Origin: Telluria beijingensis
GTDB taxonomy: Bacteria; Pseudomonadota; Gammaproteobacteria; Burkholderiales; Burkholderiaceae_D
DNA length: 64,000 nt
Assembly (NCBI RefSeq): GCF_030770395.1
Contig: NZ_CP132480.1
Location: forward strand, 3,427,801 to 3,491,800
Reading direction: 5' to 3'
Shown here: piece by piece, positions 1 to 8,127 of the stretch
How the letters are laid out: the number at the start of each line of letters is the position of its first letter
Position numbering within the stretch: the stretch's first letter is position 1
Made by a program: the position numbers and the translations under genes
Notes under the pieces: generated by a model
Seen by the model: the letters and a program-made list of their open reading frames with translations, nothing else
Databases searched by the model: none
Told to the model about the DNA's origin: nothing

Positions 1-423
1 ACTTCGTCGTCGCACGAGGAAGGCTGCGAGCGCGACTGGGCGGTGGCGACCAAGCGCCTGGAAGGCAAGGGCGGCAAGGTCGAGAAGCTGATCGCCTGCC
101 GCGTCGAGTGGAAGGACGGCAAGATGAGCGAAGTGCCGGACAGCGAATTCGAACTCAAGGCCGACCTGGTGTTCCTGGCCATGGGCTTCGTCTCGCCGGT
201 GCAGCAGGTGCTGGACGCCTTCGGCGTGCAGAAAGACCCGCGCGGCAATGCGCGCGCCACGACCGAGGGCGACAGCGCCTACCAGACCTCGAACCCGAAG
301 CTGTTCGCCGCCGGCGACATGCGCCGCGGCCAGTCGCTGGTGGTGTGGGCGATCCGCGAAGGCCGCCAGTGCGCACGCTCGGTGGACGAGTTCCTGATGG
401 GCGTCTCCAGCCTGCCGCGTTGA
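1..423 (+). CDS. gltD: Glutamate synthase small subunit, C-terminal part (5' truncated by window)
   Basis: The reading frame is open from base 1 to the TGA at 421-423; 140 residues are visible and the start lies outside the window. The C-terminal motif [20 protein letters not shown] is characteristic of the NADPH/FAD-binding small subunit of glutamate synthase, which passes electrons from NADPH to the large subunit for glutamine-to-glutamate conversion. The GDMRRG stretch is the FAD-contacting region of this oxidoreductase family. It converges with the MocR regulator gene downstream, with 4 bp between the stop codons. gltB would be expected upstream, outside the window. Confidence 0.93.
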   Translation, partial: TSSSHEEGCERDWAVATKRLEGKGGKVEKLIACRVEWKDGKMSEVPDSEFELKADLVFLAMGFVSPVQQVLDAFGVQKDPRGNARATTEGDSAYQTSNPKLFAAGDMRRGQSLVVWAIREGRQCARSVDEFLMGVSSLPR

Positions 424-427
424 GAAC

Positions 428-1936
428 CTAACGGCGGCCGCGCAACGCGGCCGCCACCGCCTTTGCTCCCTGCTCGATCGCCGCCTCGTCGAAGGCGGCA
501 AATCCCATCACCAGCGATGGCGGCAATGTCGCCTGCGCGCAGTATCTCTCCAGCGGAAACGCCGTCAAGCCGGCTGCATTCAGCCGCTGCCAGGCATCGC
601 GTTCCTCATGCGCCAGCAGGCGCGTCACCACGTCCAGCCCCGCCGTCACCGGTGGCACCTCGATCAGGCCTTGCCAGTGACGTTGCGCCGCCTCTTCGAA
701 GGCCGCCGCGCGGCCCGCATACACGCGCCGCATGCGCCGCACGTGGCGGTCGAAGTGCCCATCGTCGATGAAGTCGGCCAGCACCGCCTGCGACAGCGCG
801 TTCGCATTGCGCGCCGCCAGCGACGCGGCCCGGATGAACGGGTCGACCAGTTGCCAGGGCAGGGCCACGAAGGCCAGCCGGATCGCCGGGAACAGCAGCT
901 TGCTGAAGGTGCCGGCCAGTACCACGTGCGATTCGGCCCCCTCCATGCTGCGCAGCGCCGGCACCGGTTTCGCGCCGAAGCGGTATTCGCTGTCGTAGTC
1001 GTCCTCGAACACGATGGCGCCGCGCGTTCGTGCCCAATGCAGCAGGGCCAGCCGGCGTTCCGGCGCCAGCGCCATCCCCAGCGGCGCCTGGCGCGCCGGC
1101 GTCACATAGGCCAGCCGCGCATCCGGCGCACGGTCCAATGCCTCGTGCACCCGCATGCCGTCGCCATCGAGCGCGACGTCGACCACCCGCGCGCCATGCG
1201 CCTGCATGGCCTGGCGCGCGCCGGGATAGCCCGGATCTTCCATCCACACCGCCTCGCCCGGTTGCACCAGCAGGCGCAGGCAGATGTCGAGGGCCTGCTG
1301 CACGCTGCCCAGGATCACGACCTGGTCGGGCGAGACCGCGACCCCGCGCGCCAGGTCGAGGTGGCGCGCGATCGCCACCCGCAGCGCGGCCAGGCCGGCG
1401 GCCTCGTTCTCGGACAGGATCGCCAGTTTCGACGAACGCAGGTGACGGCCATGGAGGCGCCGCCACAAGTCGATCGGAAAGCCGCGCACGTCGCAGCGGT
1501 GCGGGTGGAAGGCGGGCGGCAGGCCGCTGCCGGGCCGTAGCGGAAAGGCGGGCGCCTGGCCGCCGACGTTGCGCAGCCAGGGGCCGCCGGGCTCGAAGCG
1601 CGAGGGCGGGTCTTGCGGCGCGCGCGCCAACGCCGGCCCGGCCTGCAGGCTGGTGTCCGGCAGCACCCGGCTGACCCGGGTGCCGCTGCCGCGCAGCGCC
1701 TGCAGGTAACCCTCGGACAGCAGCTGGTCGTAGGCCAGTTGCACGGTGCCGCGCGCTAGCGCGTACTGCTGCGCCAGTGCGCGGGTGCCGGGCAGCAGCG
1801 CGCCTTCCGCCAGGCGGCCATCGAGGATGGCCTGGCGCAGGCTGCGGTACAGCCAGCGCTGCAGGGTCTCCCCCGCGGCTGGATCGCCGAGTGCCAGCGC
1901 GGTGCGGCTCGATCGTGTGGACGATGCCTCTGTCAT
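428..1936 (-). CDS. MocR/GabR-family PLP-dependent transcriptional regulator
   Basis: The 502-aa protein starts at ATG 1936 (MTEASS...). It has an N-terminal GntR-type winged helix (about residues 25-90, with [18 protein letters not shown]) and a C-terminal fold-type-I aminotransferase-like domain (about 130-495). The domain shows [10 protein letters not shown] at 311-320 and [10 protein letters not shown] at 342-351, where K346 is the expected PLP lysine. Length and architecture match MocR regulators such as GabR and PdxR, which usually control a divergent neighbour. Here the divergent neighbours are a flavoprotein, a membrane protein and an azoreductase, not a PLP or GABA pathway. The reading frame stays open far upstream of 1936, but that extension is antisense to the divergent gene and is not coding. 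The effector is unknown. Confidence 0.9.
   Translation of the reverse strand: MTEASSTRSSRTALALGDPAAGETLQRWLYRSLRQAILDGRLAEGALLPGTRALAQQYALARGTVQLAYDQLLSEGYLQALRGSGTRVSRVLPDTSLQAGPALARAPQDPPSRFEPGGPWLRNVGGQAPAFPLRPGSGLPPAFHPHRCDVRGFPIDLWRRLHGRHLRSSKLAILSENEAAGLAALRVAIARHLDLARGVAVSPDQVVILGSVQQALDICLRLLVQPGEAVWMEDPGYPGARQAMQAHGARVVDVALDGDGMRVHEALDRAPDARLAYVTPARQAPLGMALAPERRLALLHWARTRGAIVFEDDYDSEYRFGAKPVPALRSMEGAESHVVLAGTFSKLLFPAIRLAFVALPWQLVDPFIRAASLAARNANALSQAVLADFIDDGHFDRHVRRMRRVYAGRAAAFEEAAQRHWQGLIEVPPVTAGLDVVTRLLAHEERDAWQRLNAAGLTAFPLERYCAQATLPPSLVMGFAAFDEAAIEQGAKAVAAALRGRR
433..455. other. Perfect GC hairpin between convergent gltD and mocR
   Basis: A 10-bp perfect inverted repeat (433-442 and 446-455) with a CAA loop lies just after the gltD stop, inside the last codons of the convergent MocR gene. 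There is no T-run on either side, so it is not a classical intrinsic terminator. It may still help to separate the two convergent transcripts. Confidence 0.4.
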
Positions 1937-1942
1937 GAGAAG

Positions 1943-1975
1943 TGGATCAATCGTTTGTAAGAGGACTGGATCAAT
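1943..1975. promoter_or_regulatory. Candidate MocR operator: direct repeat TGGATCAAT
   Basis: The 9-mer TGGATCAAT occurs at 1943-1951 and again at 1967-1975, identical and in the same orientation, 24 bp apart start to start. Both copies lie in the 96-bp region between the MocR start and the divergent oxidoreductase start. MocR proteins such as GabR and PdxR are known to bind direct repeats in such regions, so this is the obvious operator candidate. I did not find convincing -35/-10 pairs here. Confidence 0.55.
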
Positions 1976-2032
1976 ACATGAGGCCAGTCTACCCCCAGAA
2001 TGCAGCCATCGACAACCAACCGGGAGCACCCC

Positions 2033-3241
2033 ATGATCCAGAACGTCATCATCGCCGGCAGCGGCTTCGCAGGCCTGTGGGCCGCCATCTCCGCGGCGCG
2101 CGCCGCCCACGTGGCCGGCAAGTCGGACGAACTCGCGATCACAGTCGTTTCGCCGGTGGCCGAGCTGCACATCCGTCCGCGCCTGTACGAGGCGAAGCTG
2201 GAGAACATGGCGCCCGAACTGGGTCCGCTGTTCACCGCGGTCGGCGTACGCCATGTCGCCGGCCGCATCGAGAAGATCGATGCCCAGGGCCGCCAGATCA
2301 CGGTCGCGCTGAACAACGGCAGCCAGACCACCTTGCCGTACGACCGCTTCGTGCTGGCCGCCGGCAGCCAGGTGTTGACGCCGAACGTGCCGGGCCTGGC
2401 CGAGTATGCGTTCAACGTCGACCAGCTGCAACAGGCCGAAAGGCTGGAGCGGCACCTGCAAGGCCTGGCAGCCAGGCCGCAGAGCGAGGCGCGCGACACG
2501 GTGGTGGTGGTCGGCGCCGGCTTCACCGGCATCGAGACCGCGGCCGACATGCCGGAGCGCCTGCGCGCCATCCTCGGCCAGGATGCGAAGGTGCGGGTGC
2601 TGATGCTGGAACACGCGCCGGTGGTGGGCCCCGAACTGGGCGCCGGCCCGCGTCCCGTGATCGAGGAAGCGCTGCGCGAAGTCGGCGTCGAAACCTTCGT
2701 CTCGAGCGGCGTGGCCGCGATCGGCCCGGGCGGCGTGGTGACCTCGGACGGCCGCACCTTCGCCGCCGCCACCGTGATCTGGACCGCCGGCATGCGCGCC
2801 AATCCGCTGGCCGAGCAGGTCGGCGGCGAGATCGACCGCTTCGGCCGCGTGCACGCCGACCCCTACCTGCGCGCGCCAGGCGCGGACGGCATCTACGTCA
2901 CCGGCGACGTGGCGCGCGCCGCCACCGACGACCAGGGCAACGTGGCCGCGATGTCGTGCCAGCATGCGCTGAGCCTGGGCCGGGTGGCCGGCTACAACGC
3001 GGTGGCCGAACTGGTCGGCCTGCCGCTGCATGCCTACAGCCAGCCGAAATACGTCACCTGCCTGGATATCGGTCCGTGGGGCGCGTTGTACACCGAGGGC
3101 TGGGACCGTCAAGTCAGGCTGACCCGCGCCGAGGGCAAGGAACTCAAGCGCACCATCAACACCCAGTGGATCTATCCGCCGGCGCCGGACCGCGACGCCG
3201 CCTTCGCCCTGGCGCGCCCGGACCACGTGATCGTTCCATGA
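2033..3241 (+). CDS. NDH-2-like NAD(P)/FAD-dependent oxidoreductase
   Basis: A 402-aa flavoprotein. Two dinucleotide-binding motifs are visible: GSGFAG near the N-terminus (FAD) and VVVVGAGFTGIETAADM near residue 160 (NAD(P)H). A GDVARA-type FAD motif follows near residue 290. This is the layout of type II NADH dehydrogenases and related pyridine nucleotide-disulfide oxidoreductases that feed electrons to quinones. There is no redox-active CxxxxC pair. ATG 2033 is chosen because GGGAG at 2022-2026 is well spaced; an in-frame ATG at 2000 has no such site. The stop overlaps the start of the next gene by 4 bp (ATGA at 3238-3241), so the flavoprotein and the membrane protein are probably translationally coupled. 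The true electron donor and acceptor are not known. Confidence 0.85.
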   Translation: MIQNVIIAGSGFAGLWAAISAARAAHVAGKSDELAITVVSPVAELHIRPRLYEAKLENMAPELGPLFTAVGVRHVAGRIEKIDAQGRQITVALNNGSQTTLPYDRFVLAAGSQVLTPNVPGLAEYAFNVDQLQQAERLERHLQGLAARPQSEARDTVVVVGAGFTGIETAADMPERLRAILGQDAKVRVLMLEHAPVVGPELGAGPRPVIEEALREVGVETFVSSGVAAIGPGGVVTSDGRTFAAATVIWTAGMRANPLAEQVGGEIDRFGRVHADPYLRAPGADGIYVTGDVARAATDDQGNVAAMSCQHALSLGRVAGYNAVAELVGLPLHAYSQPKYVTCLDIGPWGALYTEGWDRQVRLTRAEGKELKRTINTQWIYPPAPDRDAAFALARPDHVIVP

Positions 3242-4254
3242 AGGCGCACTGGTTCGCGGCGCCGCTGGCGGCCGCCATCTATCCCTGGCTGCTGGCCCTG
3301 TATCACGGCGCGGCGAAGGCGGTCGAGCGCGGTGACGGCAGCGGCGCCTGGCTCGGCGCCGCCCTGGCCCTGGCGGCCGCGCTGGCGATGCCGGCGATCG
3401 CCTTCGGCGCCGCGCTGCGCCTTGGCCGCATCGCTGAACCCAGCCCCGCCGAACTGGCGGCGCGCCGCACCGCGCTGCTGGCGGTGGCGGCGCCGCCGAT
3501 GTTCACCCTGACCGGGGTCGTGGCCCTGCTGGCCGGCCATCCCGACTGGGACCGCGGCTTCCTGCTGCTGGTGTGGAGCGCGCTGGCGCTGCGCATCGCC
3601 AGCGCCGACCGGACGCCCCGGCGCCAGGCGGCGTCCGCGGCCGGCGCGCCGAGCGCCGGCTGGCGCAAGGCGCACGGCGTCGGCGCCGTGCTGGCGCTGC
3701 TGTTCCTGGCCTTCCACTTCAGTAACCACCTGGTCGGCCTGGTGGGGCCTGAAGCGCATAAAGCAGTGATGGACGTGCTGCGCGTCGCGTACCGCTCGCC
3801 GTTCGTGGAGCCGCTGCTGGTCGGCGTATTCGCCTTCATGATCGTGACCGGCCTGCGCCTGGCCTGGCGCTGGAGCGCGCGGCCGATGGACGCGGCGCGC
3901 ACCCTGCAGGTGGCCGGCGGCGTGTTCCTGACATGGGCCGTGATCAGCCACCTGAACGCGGTGCTGTACCTGGCGCGCGTGCATTTCGGGATCGACACCG
4001 ACTGGGGCTTCGCGATCGGCGCGCCCACCGGCATGCTGCTCGACCCGTGGAACATCCGCCTGCTGCCGTACTACCTGGGCGGGGTATTCTTCGTGGTGGT
4101 GCATGCCTTCTGCGGCCTGCGCATCGTGATGCTGGCGCACCATGCGCCGCGCGCCAACGCCGACCGCGTGCTGGCGGGCGGCATCGTGTTCGCCGCGCTG
4201 CTGGCCACCACCATCATCCTCGCGATGTGCGGCCTGCGCCTGCACTTCGCCTGA
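3238..4254 (+). CDS. Polytopic membrane protein, possibly cytochrome b-like
   Basis: A 338-aa protein with about eight or nine hydrophobic segments (roughly residues 6-22, 40-60, 83-103, 108-123, 148-170, 190-210, 225-245, 272-297 and 313-333). Histidines inside or at the ends of helices (FHFSNHLVG, ISHLNAVLYLARVHFG, VVVHAFCGLR) suggest heme or quinone binding in the manner of succinate-dehydrogenase-type cytochrome b subunits. This is inferred from the pattern, not from a firm family match. The start overlaps the flavoprotein stop by 4 bp, so it may be the membrane partner through which the flavoprotein passes electrons. The azoreductase follows 25 bp downstream. Confidence 0.65.
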   Translation: MKAHWFAAPLAAAIYPWLLALYHGAAKAVERGDGSGAWLGAALALAAALAMPAIAFGAALRLGRIAEPSPAELAARRTALLAVAAPPMFTLTGVVALLAGHPDWDRGFLLLVWSALALRIASADRTPRRQAASAAGAPSAGWRKAHGVGAVLALLFLAFHFSNHLVGLVGPEAHKAVMDVLRVAYRSPFVEPLLVGVFAFMIVTGLRLAWRWSARPMDAARTLQVAGGVFLTWAVISHLNAVLYLARVHFGIDTDWGFAIGAPTGMLLDPWNIRLLPYYLGGVFFVVVHAFCGLRIVMLAHHAPRANADRVLAGGIVFAALLATTIILAMCGLRLHFA

Positions 4255-4279
4255 CCGTAACATCGACACCGGAGCCACC

Positions 4280-4897
4280 ATGAACATCCTGCACATCAGC
4301 GCCAGCCCGCGCGGCGCGCAAGCGGCCAGCCGCGCACTGTCCAACCACGTGGTCGAACGGCTGCTGGCGCGCCATCCCGGCGCCAGCGTCACCATGCGCG
4401 AACTGGCCGGCGGCGACGACCAGGCCGCGCTGCCGCACATCGACGCCGGCTATACGCTGGCCCTGTCCAGCGCCGCCAACGAGCCGGGCGTCGATGGCGC
4501 GCAACTGCGCTCCGATGGCCTGATCGAGGAACTGGTGCGGGCCGACATCGTCGTGATCGGCACCCCGATGCACAACCTCACCGTGCCCTCGACCCTCAAG
4601 TCCTGGATCGACCACGTGGTGCGCATCAACCGCACCATGCGGCCGACGCCAGAGGGCAAGGTCGGCAACCTGCGCGACCGTCCGGTCTACCTGGCGCTGG
4701 CCAGCGGCGGCATCCGTACCGGCGAACGGGCGCGCCAGCCGGACTTCCTCGAGCCCTACCTGCGCGCCATCCTGGCCATGATCGGCCTGAAGGACGTGAC
4801 GGTGTTTTCGGCGGAAGGACTGGCGCTGGGCGCGGAGCGGGCGGCAGAGGGGAGGGCGCGCGCCTGGGCCGAGGTGGAGCGTCATTTCGGCGCCTGA
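4280..4897 (+). CDS. azoR: FMN-dependent NADH:quinone oxidoreductase / azoreductase (AzoR family)
   Basis: A 205-aa flavodoxin-fold protein. The N-terminal ILHISASPRGAQAASRALS is the FMN phosphate-binding loop, and GTPMHNLTVPSTLKSWID at about residues 94-111 is the typical AzoR central motif. Members reduce quinones by two electrons and cleave azo bonds using NADH, in the cytoplasm. ATG 4280 is preceded by GGAG at 4271-4274. The gene is 25 bp downstream of the membrane protein and is probably the third gene of the MocR-linked redox operon, which fits a role in quinone handling or electrophile stress. Confidence 0.88.
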   Translation: MNILHISASPRGAQAASRALSNHVVERLLARHPGASVTMRELAGGDDQAALPHIDAGYTLALSSAANEPGVDGAQLRSDGLIEELVRADIVVIGTPMHNLTVPSTLKSWIDHVVRINRTMRPTPEGKVGNLRDRPVYLALASGGIRTGERARQPDFLEPYLRAILAMIGLKDVTVFSAEGLALGAERAAEGRARAWAEVERHFGA

Positions 4898-5257
4898 ACC
4901 GGCGTTGACAATTCGGCGACAAACTATTGCATATATTGTCACTTGTTATTTCAGCATTGCGCCCCATATCATGCTGCGGTGCAAAAAACCGTTAACACGC
5001 GGCGCAGTAATTAGGAAGAGCTTAAAGTCGCTCTTCCGGCCGTTTCAACGAGGCACTTGTTGATACAATTCAACAATCGCAATATTGTGAAACATACATA
5101 TCTCAACAAAAACAATCACTTATGGGTTGAAATTGCTGACCCAATAGTTATTAGTGTTGTAATAGTACGTCGCCACCTGGGGGTAAAATCGGGTCCCTCA
5201 AGCAGGTAAATAGCTTTCTGCACTACAATACCGGATTCCCCAAACATTAATTACGCT
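4898..5257. promoter_or_regulatory. 360-bp AT-rich leader/promoter region upstream of mlaF with several dyads
   Basis: There is no convincing gene. The region is much more AT-rich than its surroundings. It holds a perfect 8-bp dyad GGAAGAGC/GCTCTTCC with an 8-nt loop (5014-5037), a perfect 7-bp dyad TTGTTGA/TCAACAA with a 6-nt loop (5057-5076), and a 5-bp dyad TGGGT/ACCCA (5123-5143). A TTGACA hexamer is at 4905-4910, without a good -10 at normal spacing. A weak sigma-70-like pair (CTGACC 5136-5141, TAATAG 5160-5165, spacer 18) could drive mla. None of the hairpins is followed by a T-run. Confidence 0.45.
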
Positions 5258-6061
5258 GTGTCGAACCTAGTCGAAATCCGCGATCTGCATTTTGCTTACG
5301 GTGAGCGTTCCATCCTGTCGAATCTCCGTATGGACTTTCCACGTGGCAAGCTTATTGCTGTCATGGGCGGGTCGGGTTGCGGCAAGACCACGGTGCTGCG
5401 CCTGATCGGCGGCCAGATCCGTCCCCAGCGCGGCGAAGTCCGCATCGGTGGCGAAGTCGTGCACCGGCTCGACACCGAAGGCCTGTACCGCCTGCGCCGC
5501 CGCATGGGCATGCTGTTCCAGTTCGGCGCCCTGTTCACCGACCTGTCGGTATTCGACAACGTCGCCTTTCCGCTGCGCGAACACACCGACCTGCCTGAAG
5601 AACTGATCCGCGACCTGGTGCTCATGAAGCTCAACGCCGTCGGCCTGCGCAATGCGCACCGCCTGAAACCGGCCGAGATCTCGGGCGGCATGGCGCGCCG
5701 GGTGGCCGTGGCGCGCGCGGTGGCGCTCGATCCCGAACTGATCATGTACGACGAGCCCTTCGCCGGCCTTGATCCGATCTCGATGGGCGTGACCGCCAAC
5801 CTGATCCGCAACCTGAACGACGCGCTGGGCTCGACCTCGATCCTCGTCTCGCACGACGTGCACGAATGCTTCGCGATCGCCGACTATGTATACTTCATGT
5901 CGGCCGGCAAGATCGTGGCCGAGGGCACGCCGGACGACTTGCGTGTCTCGGAAGATCCTTACGTGAAACAATTCGTCAATGCCGCCCCGGACGGTCCGGT
6001 GCCGTTCCACTATCCCGGCAAGTCGCTGGCCGACGACCTGGGCCTGGGAGCGCGCAAATGA
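5258..6061 (+). CDS. mlaF: Phospholipid ABC transporter ATP-binding protein MlaF
   Basis: A 267-aa ATPase of the Mla system, which moves phospholipids between the inner and outer membranes to keep the outer membrane asymmetric. Walker A is GGSGCGKT at 37-44, the signature ISGGMARR begins at 141, and Walker B IMYDEPFAGLD is at 162-172. The GTG at 5258 is the only plausible start, because the conserved N-terminus SNLVEIRDLHFAYG follows at once. No Shine-Dalgarno sequence is visible before it. It is the first gene of a six-gene operon in the order F-E-D-A-C-B, and its stop overlaps mlaE by 4 bp. Confidence 0.95.
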   Translation: MSNLVEIRDLHFAYGERSILSNLRMDFPRGKLIAVMGGSGCGKTTVLRLIGGQIRPQRGEVRIGGEVVHRLDTEGLYRLRRRMGMLFQFGALFTDLSVFDNVAFPLREHTDLPEELIRDLVLMKLNAVGLRNAHRLKPAEISGGMARRVAVARAVALDPELIMYDEPFAGLDPISMGVTANLIRNLNDALGSTSILVSHDVHECFAIADYVYFMSAGKIVAEGTPDDLRVSEDPYVKQFVNAAPDGPVPFHYPGKSLADDLGLGARK

Positions 6062-6840
6062 TCGCCCGCGTCCTCGGCCTGGTCGGCTGCACCGTGCGCG
6101 AAGCCTTCGCCGGCCTCGGCTTTGCCGTGCGTTCCTTCTTCAACCTGCTGGGTGTGTCGCCGGGCGCGTTCCGCCGTCCTGGCCTGATTTCCGAGCAGAT
6201 TCACTTCATCGGCAACTATTCGCTGGTGATCATCGCCGTGTCCGGCCTGTTCGTCGGCATGGTGCTGGGTCTGCAGGGGTATTACACGCTGAACCAGTAC
6301 GGCGCCGAGCAGATGCTGGGCCAGGTCGTGGCGCTGGCGCTGGTGCGCGAACTGGGGCCGGTGGTCACGGCGCTGCTGTTCGCCGGCCGCGCCGGTACCT
6401 CGCTCACCGCCCAGATCGGCCTGATGAAAGCCGGCGAACAATTGTCTGCCATGGAAATGATGGCCATCAACCCGGTGCAACGGGTGCTGGCGCCGCGTTT
6501 CTGGGCCGGCGTGATCGCCATGCCGGTGCTGGCTACCGTGTTCTCGGCGGTGGGTGTGCTCGGTGGCTATATTGTTGGCGTCAAACTGATCGGCGTCGAC
6601 GAAGGCTCGTTCTGGTCGCAGATGCAGTCCGGCGTCGATGTGCGAGATGACGTACTGAACGGCGTGATTAAAAGCTTTATCTTTGGCATCGCAGTGACCT
6701 TTACCGCCCTGTTCCAGGGCTACCAGGCCCAGCCGACGCCGGAAGACGTGTCGCGCGCAACCACGCGCACCGTTGTGATCGCATCGTTGCTGGTCTGGGG
6801 ACTGAACTTCGTCATGACCGCCTTGATGTTCAATAAATAA
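6058..6840 (+). CDS. mlaE: Phospholipid ABC transporter permease MlaE
   Basis: A 260-aa integral membrane permease with the MlaE family core: IGNYSLVIIAVSGLFVGMVLGLQGYYTL, then ELGPVVTALLFAGRAGTSLTAQIG in the middle, and several more hydrophobic helices. It forms the channel of the MlaFEDB complex in the inner membrane. The start ATG 6058 lies in the ATGA overlap with mlaF, so the two are likely translationally coupled. mlaD follows after 38 bp. Confidence 0.95.
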   Translation: MIARVLGLVGCTVREAFAGLGFAVRSFFNLLGVSPGAFRRPGLISEQIHFIGNYSLVIIAVSGLFVGMVLGLQGYYTLNQYGAEQMLGQVVALALVRELGPVVTALLFAGRAGTSLTAQIGLMKAGEQLSAMEMMAINPVQRVLAPRFWAGVIAMPVLATVFSAVGVLGGYIVGVKLIGVDEGSFWSQMQSGVDVRDDVLNGVIKSFIFGIAVTFTALFQGYQAQPTPEDVSRATTRTVVIASLLVWGLNFVMTALMFNK

Positions 6841-6878
6841 TTAATAAACGGTTAACTCGGTTACTGTAGGGTATTCAA

Positions 6879-7352
6879 ATGCATCGCAAAACTATCGACG
6901 TCTGGGTTGGCCTGTTCGTTCTGCTGGGTCTGGCCGCGCTGCTGTTCCTGGCCTTCCAGGCAGGAAACATGAGAACGCTGTCGTTCGGCCAGACCTATTC
7001 GGTCACGGGCCGCTTCGACAATATCGGTGGACTCAAGCCGCAGGCGCCGGTCAAGAGCGCCGGTGTGGTGGTCGGTCGCGTGGGTGACATCTCCTTCGAC
7101 GACAAGAGCTTCCAGGCATCGGTGCGCCTTGATATGGAGTCTGAATATAAATTCCCTAAAGACAGCTCGTTGAAAATATTGACTGCTGGCTTGTTGGGCG
7201 AGCAATACATCGGCATCGAAGCCGGTGGTGACGAAAAGAACCTGGCGGAAGGCGATCGCATCGTTCGCACCCAGTCGGCGACAGTCCTGGAAGACTTGAT
7301 TAATCAATTTATCTATAACAGCGCTGCTGAAGGAAAGGAAGGTAGTCAATGA
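6879..7352 (+). CDS. mlaD: Outer membrane lipid asymmetry substrate-binding protein MlaD (MCE domain)
   Basis: A 157-aa protein with one N-terminal membrane anchor (about residues 8-28) and an MCE domain (about 38-120, with GLKPQAPVKSAGVVVGRV and LLGEQYIGIEAGG). MlaD forms the periplasmic ring of the MlaFEDB complex and passes lipids to or from MlaC. The length is normal for a single-MCE MlaD. Its stop overlaps the mlaA start by 4 bp. Confidence 0.94.
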   Translation: MHRKTIDVWVGLFVLLGLAALLFLAFQAGNMRTLSFGQTYSVTGRFDNIGGLKPQAPVKSAGVVVGRVGDISFDDKSFQASVRLDMESEYKFPKDSSLKILTAGLLGEQYIGIEAGGDEKNLAEGDRIVRTQSATVLEDLINQFIYNSAAEGKEGSQ

Positions 7353-8077
7353 ACTACGCCGTGACGCTCTCGCACCTGCGCCTGTGCGCCGCTGCCGCCG
7401 CTGTACTGATCCTGACTGGCTGTGCAACCACCGCATCCAACCCCCAGGATCCGCTGGAAGGTTATAACCGCGCCATGTTCAGCTTCAACGACGCGGTCGA
7501 CCGCACCGTGCTCAAGCCGGTGGCCACCGGCTACAAGAAAGTCGTGCCGGGCTTTGCCCAGACCGGTGTCGGTAATTTCTTCGGCAACCTGTCGGATGCC
7601 TGGAGCTCGGTCAACAACTTGTTGCAAGGTAAGCCGGAGCAAGCCGGCACCGATTTCGGCCGCGTTGCGCTGAACTCGACCTTCGGTATCTTCGGCCTGC
7701 TCGACATCGCTTCCGAAGCGGGCATGCAGAAAAGCGACGAAGACTTTGGCCAGACCCTGGGCAAGTGGGGCGTGCCAAGCGGCCCCTACTTGATTTTGCC
7801 GCTGCTGGGCCCATCTACCGTGCGTGATACCGCGGCCTTGCCGGCCGATATCGGCGGCGACATCTGGAAATACAAGGAACCGGCCAACTGGCGCAATATC
7901 GGCGCCGCGGTGCGGGTGGTCGATACCCGCGCCTCGCTGCTCGACGCATCGAGCCTGCTCGAAGACGCCGCCCTGGACCGCTACGAGTTCCTGCGCGACG
8001 GCTACCTGCAGCGCCGCGAGAGCCAGGTCTACGACGGCGACGTGCCGCGCAAGGTCGACGACGACGCCGGGCAGTAA
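7349..8077 (+). CDS. mlaA: Outer membrane lipoprotein MlaA (VacJ)
   Basis: A 242-aa lipoprotein with the lipobox LTGC (C25 lipidated) and the VacJ/MlaA family sequence DPLEGYNRAMFSFNDAVD directly after it. MlaA removes mislocalised phospholipids from the outer leaflet and gives them to MlaC. Many gammaproteobacteria encode mlaA away from mlaFEDCB; here it sits inside the operon between mlaD and mlaC. The start is in the ATGA overlap with mlaD. The C-terminal 20 residues are acidic and probably flexible. Confidence 0.94.
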   Translation: MNYAVTLSHLRLCAAAAAVLILTGCATTASNPQDPLEGYNRAMFSFNDAVDRTVLKPVATGYKKVVPGFAQTGVGNFFGNLSDAWSSVNNLLQGKPEQAGTDFGRVALNSTFGIFGLLDIASEAGMQKSDEDFGQTLGKWGVPSGPYLILPLLGPSTVRDTAALPADIGGDIWKYKEPANWRNIGAAVRVVDTRASLLDASSLLEDAALDRYEFLRDGYLQRRESQVYDGDVPRKVDDDAGQ

Positions 8078-8127
8078 CAAGATCAACCGTGCGTGCGGCC
8101 TTCGCCGCCGCCAACCGAAAGGAAACT

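Noticed and set aside
1937..3226. N-terminal extension of the MocR reading frame by 430 codons
   Set aside because: It is antisense to the flavoprotein gene and has no domain; the family N-terminus starts at 1936.
4905..4937. TTGACA with the AT-rich stretch GCATATATTGTC as a promoter after azoR
   Set aside because: The best -10-like hexamers lie at 19-21 bp spacing or match poorly; kept only as a remark in the mla leader entry.
5014..5037. GGAAGAGC/GCTCTTCC dyad as a terminator after azoR
   Set aside because: No T-run follows on either strand; treated as an unexplained dyad.
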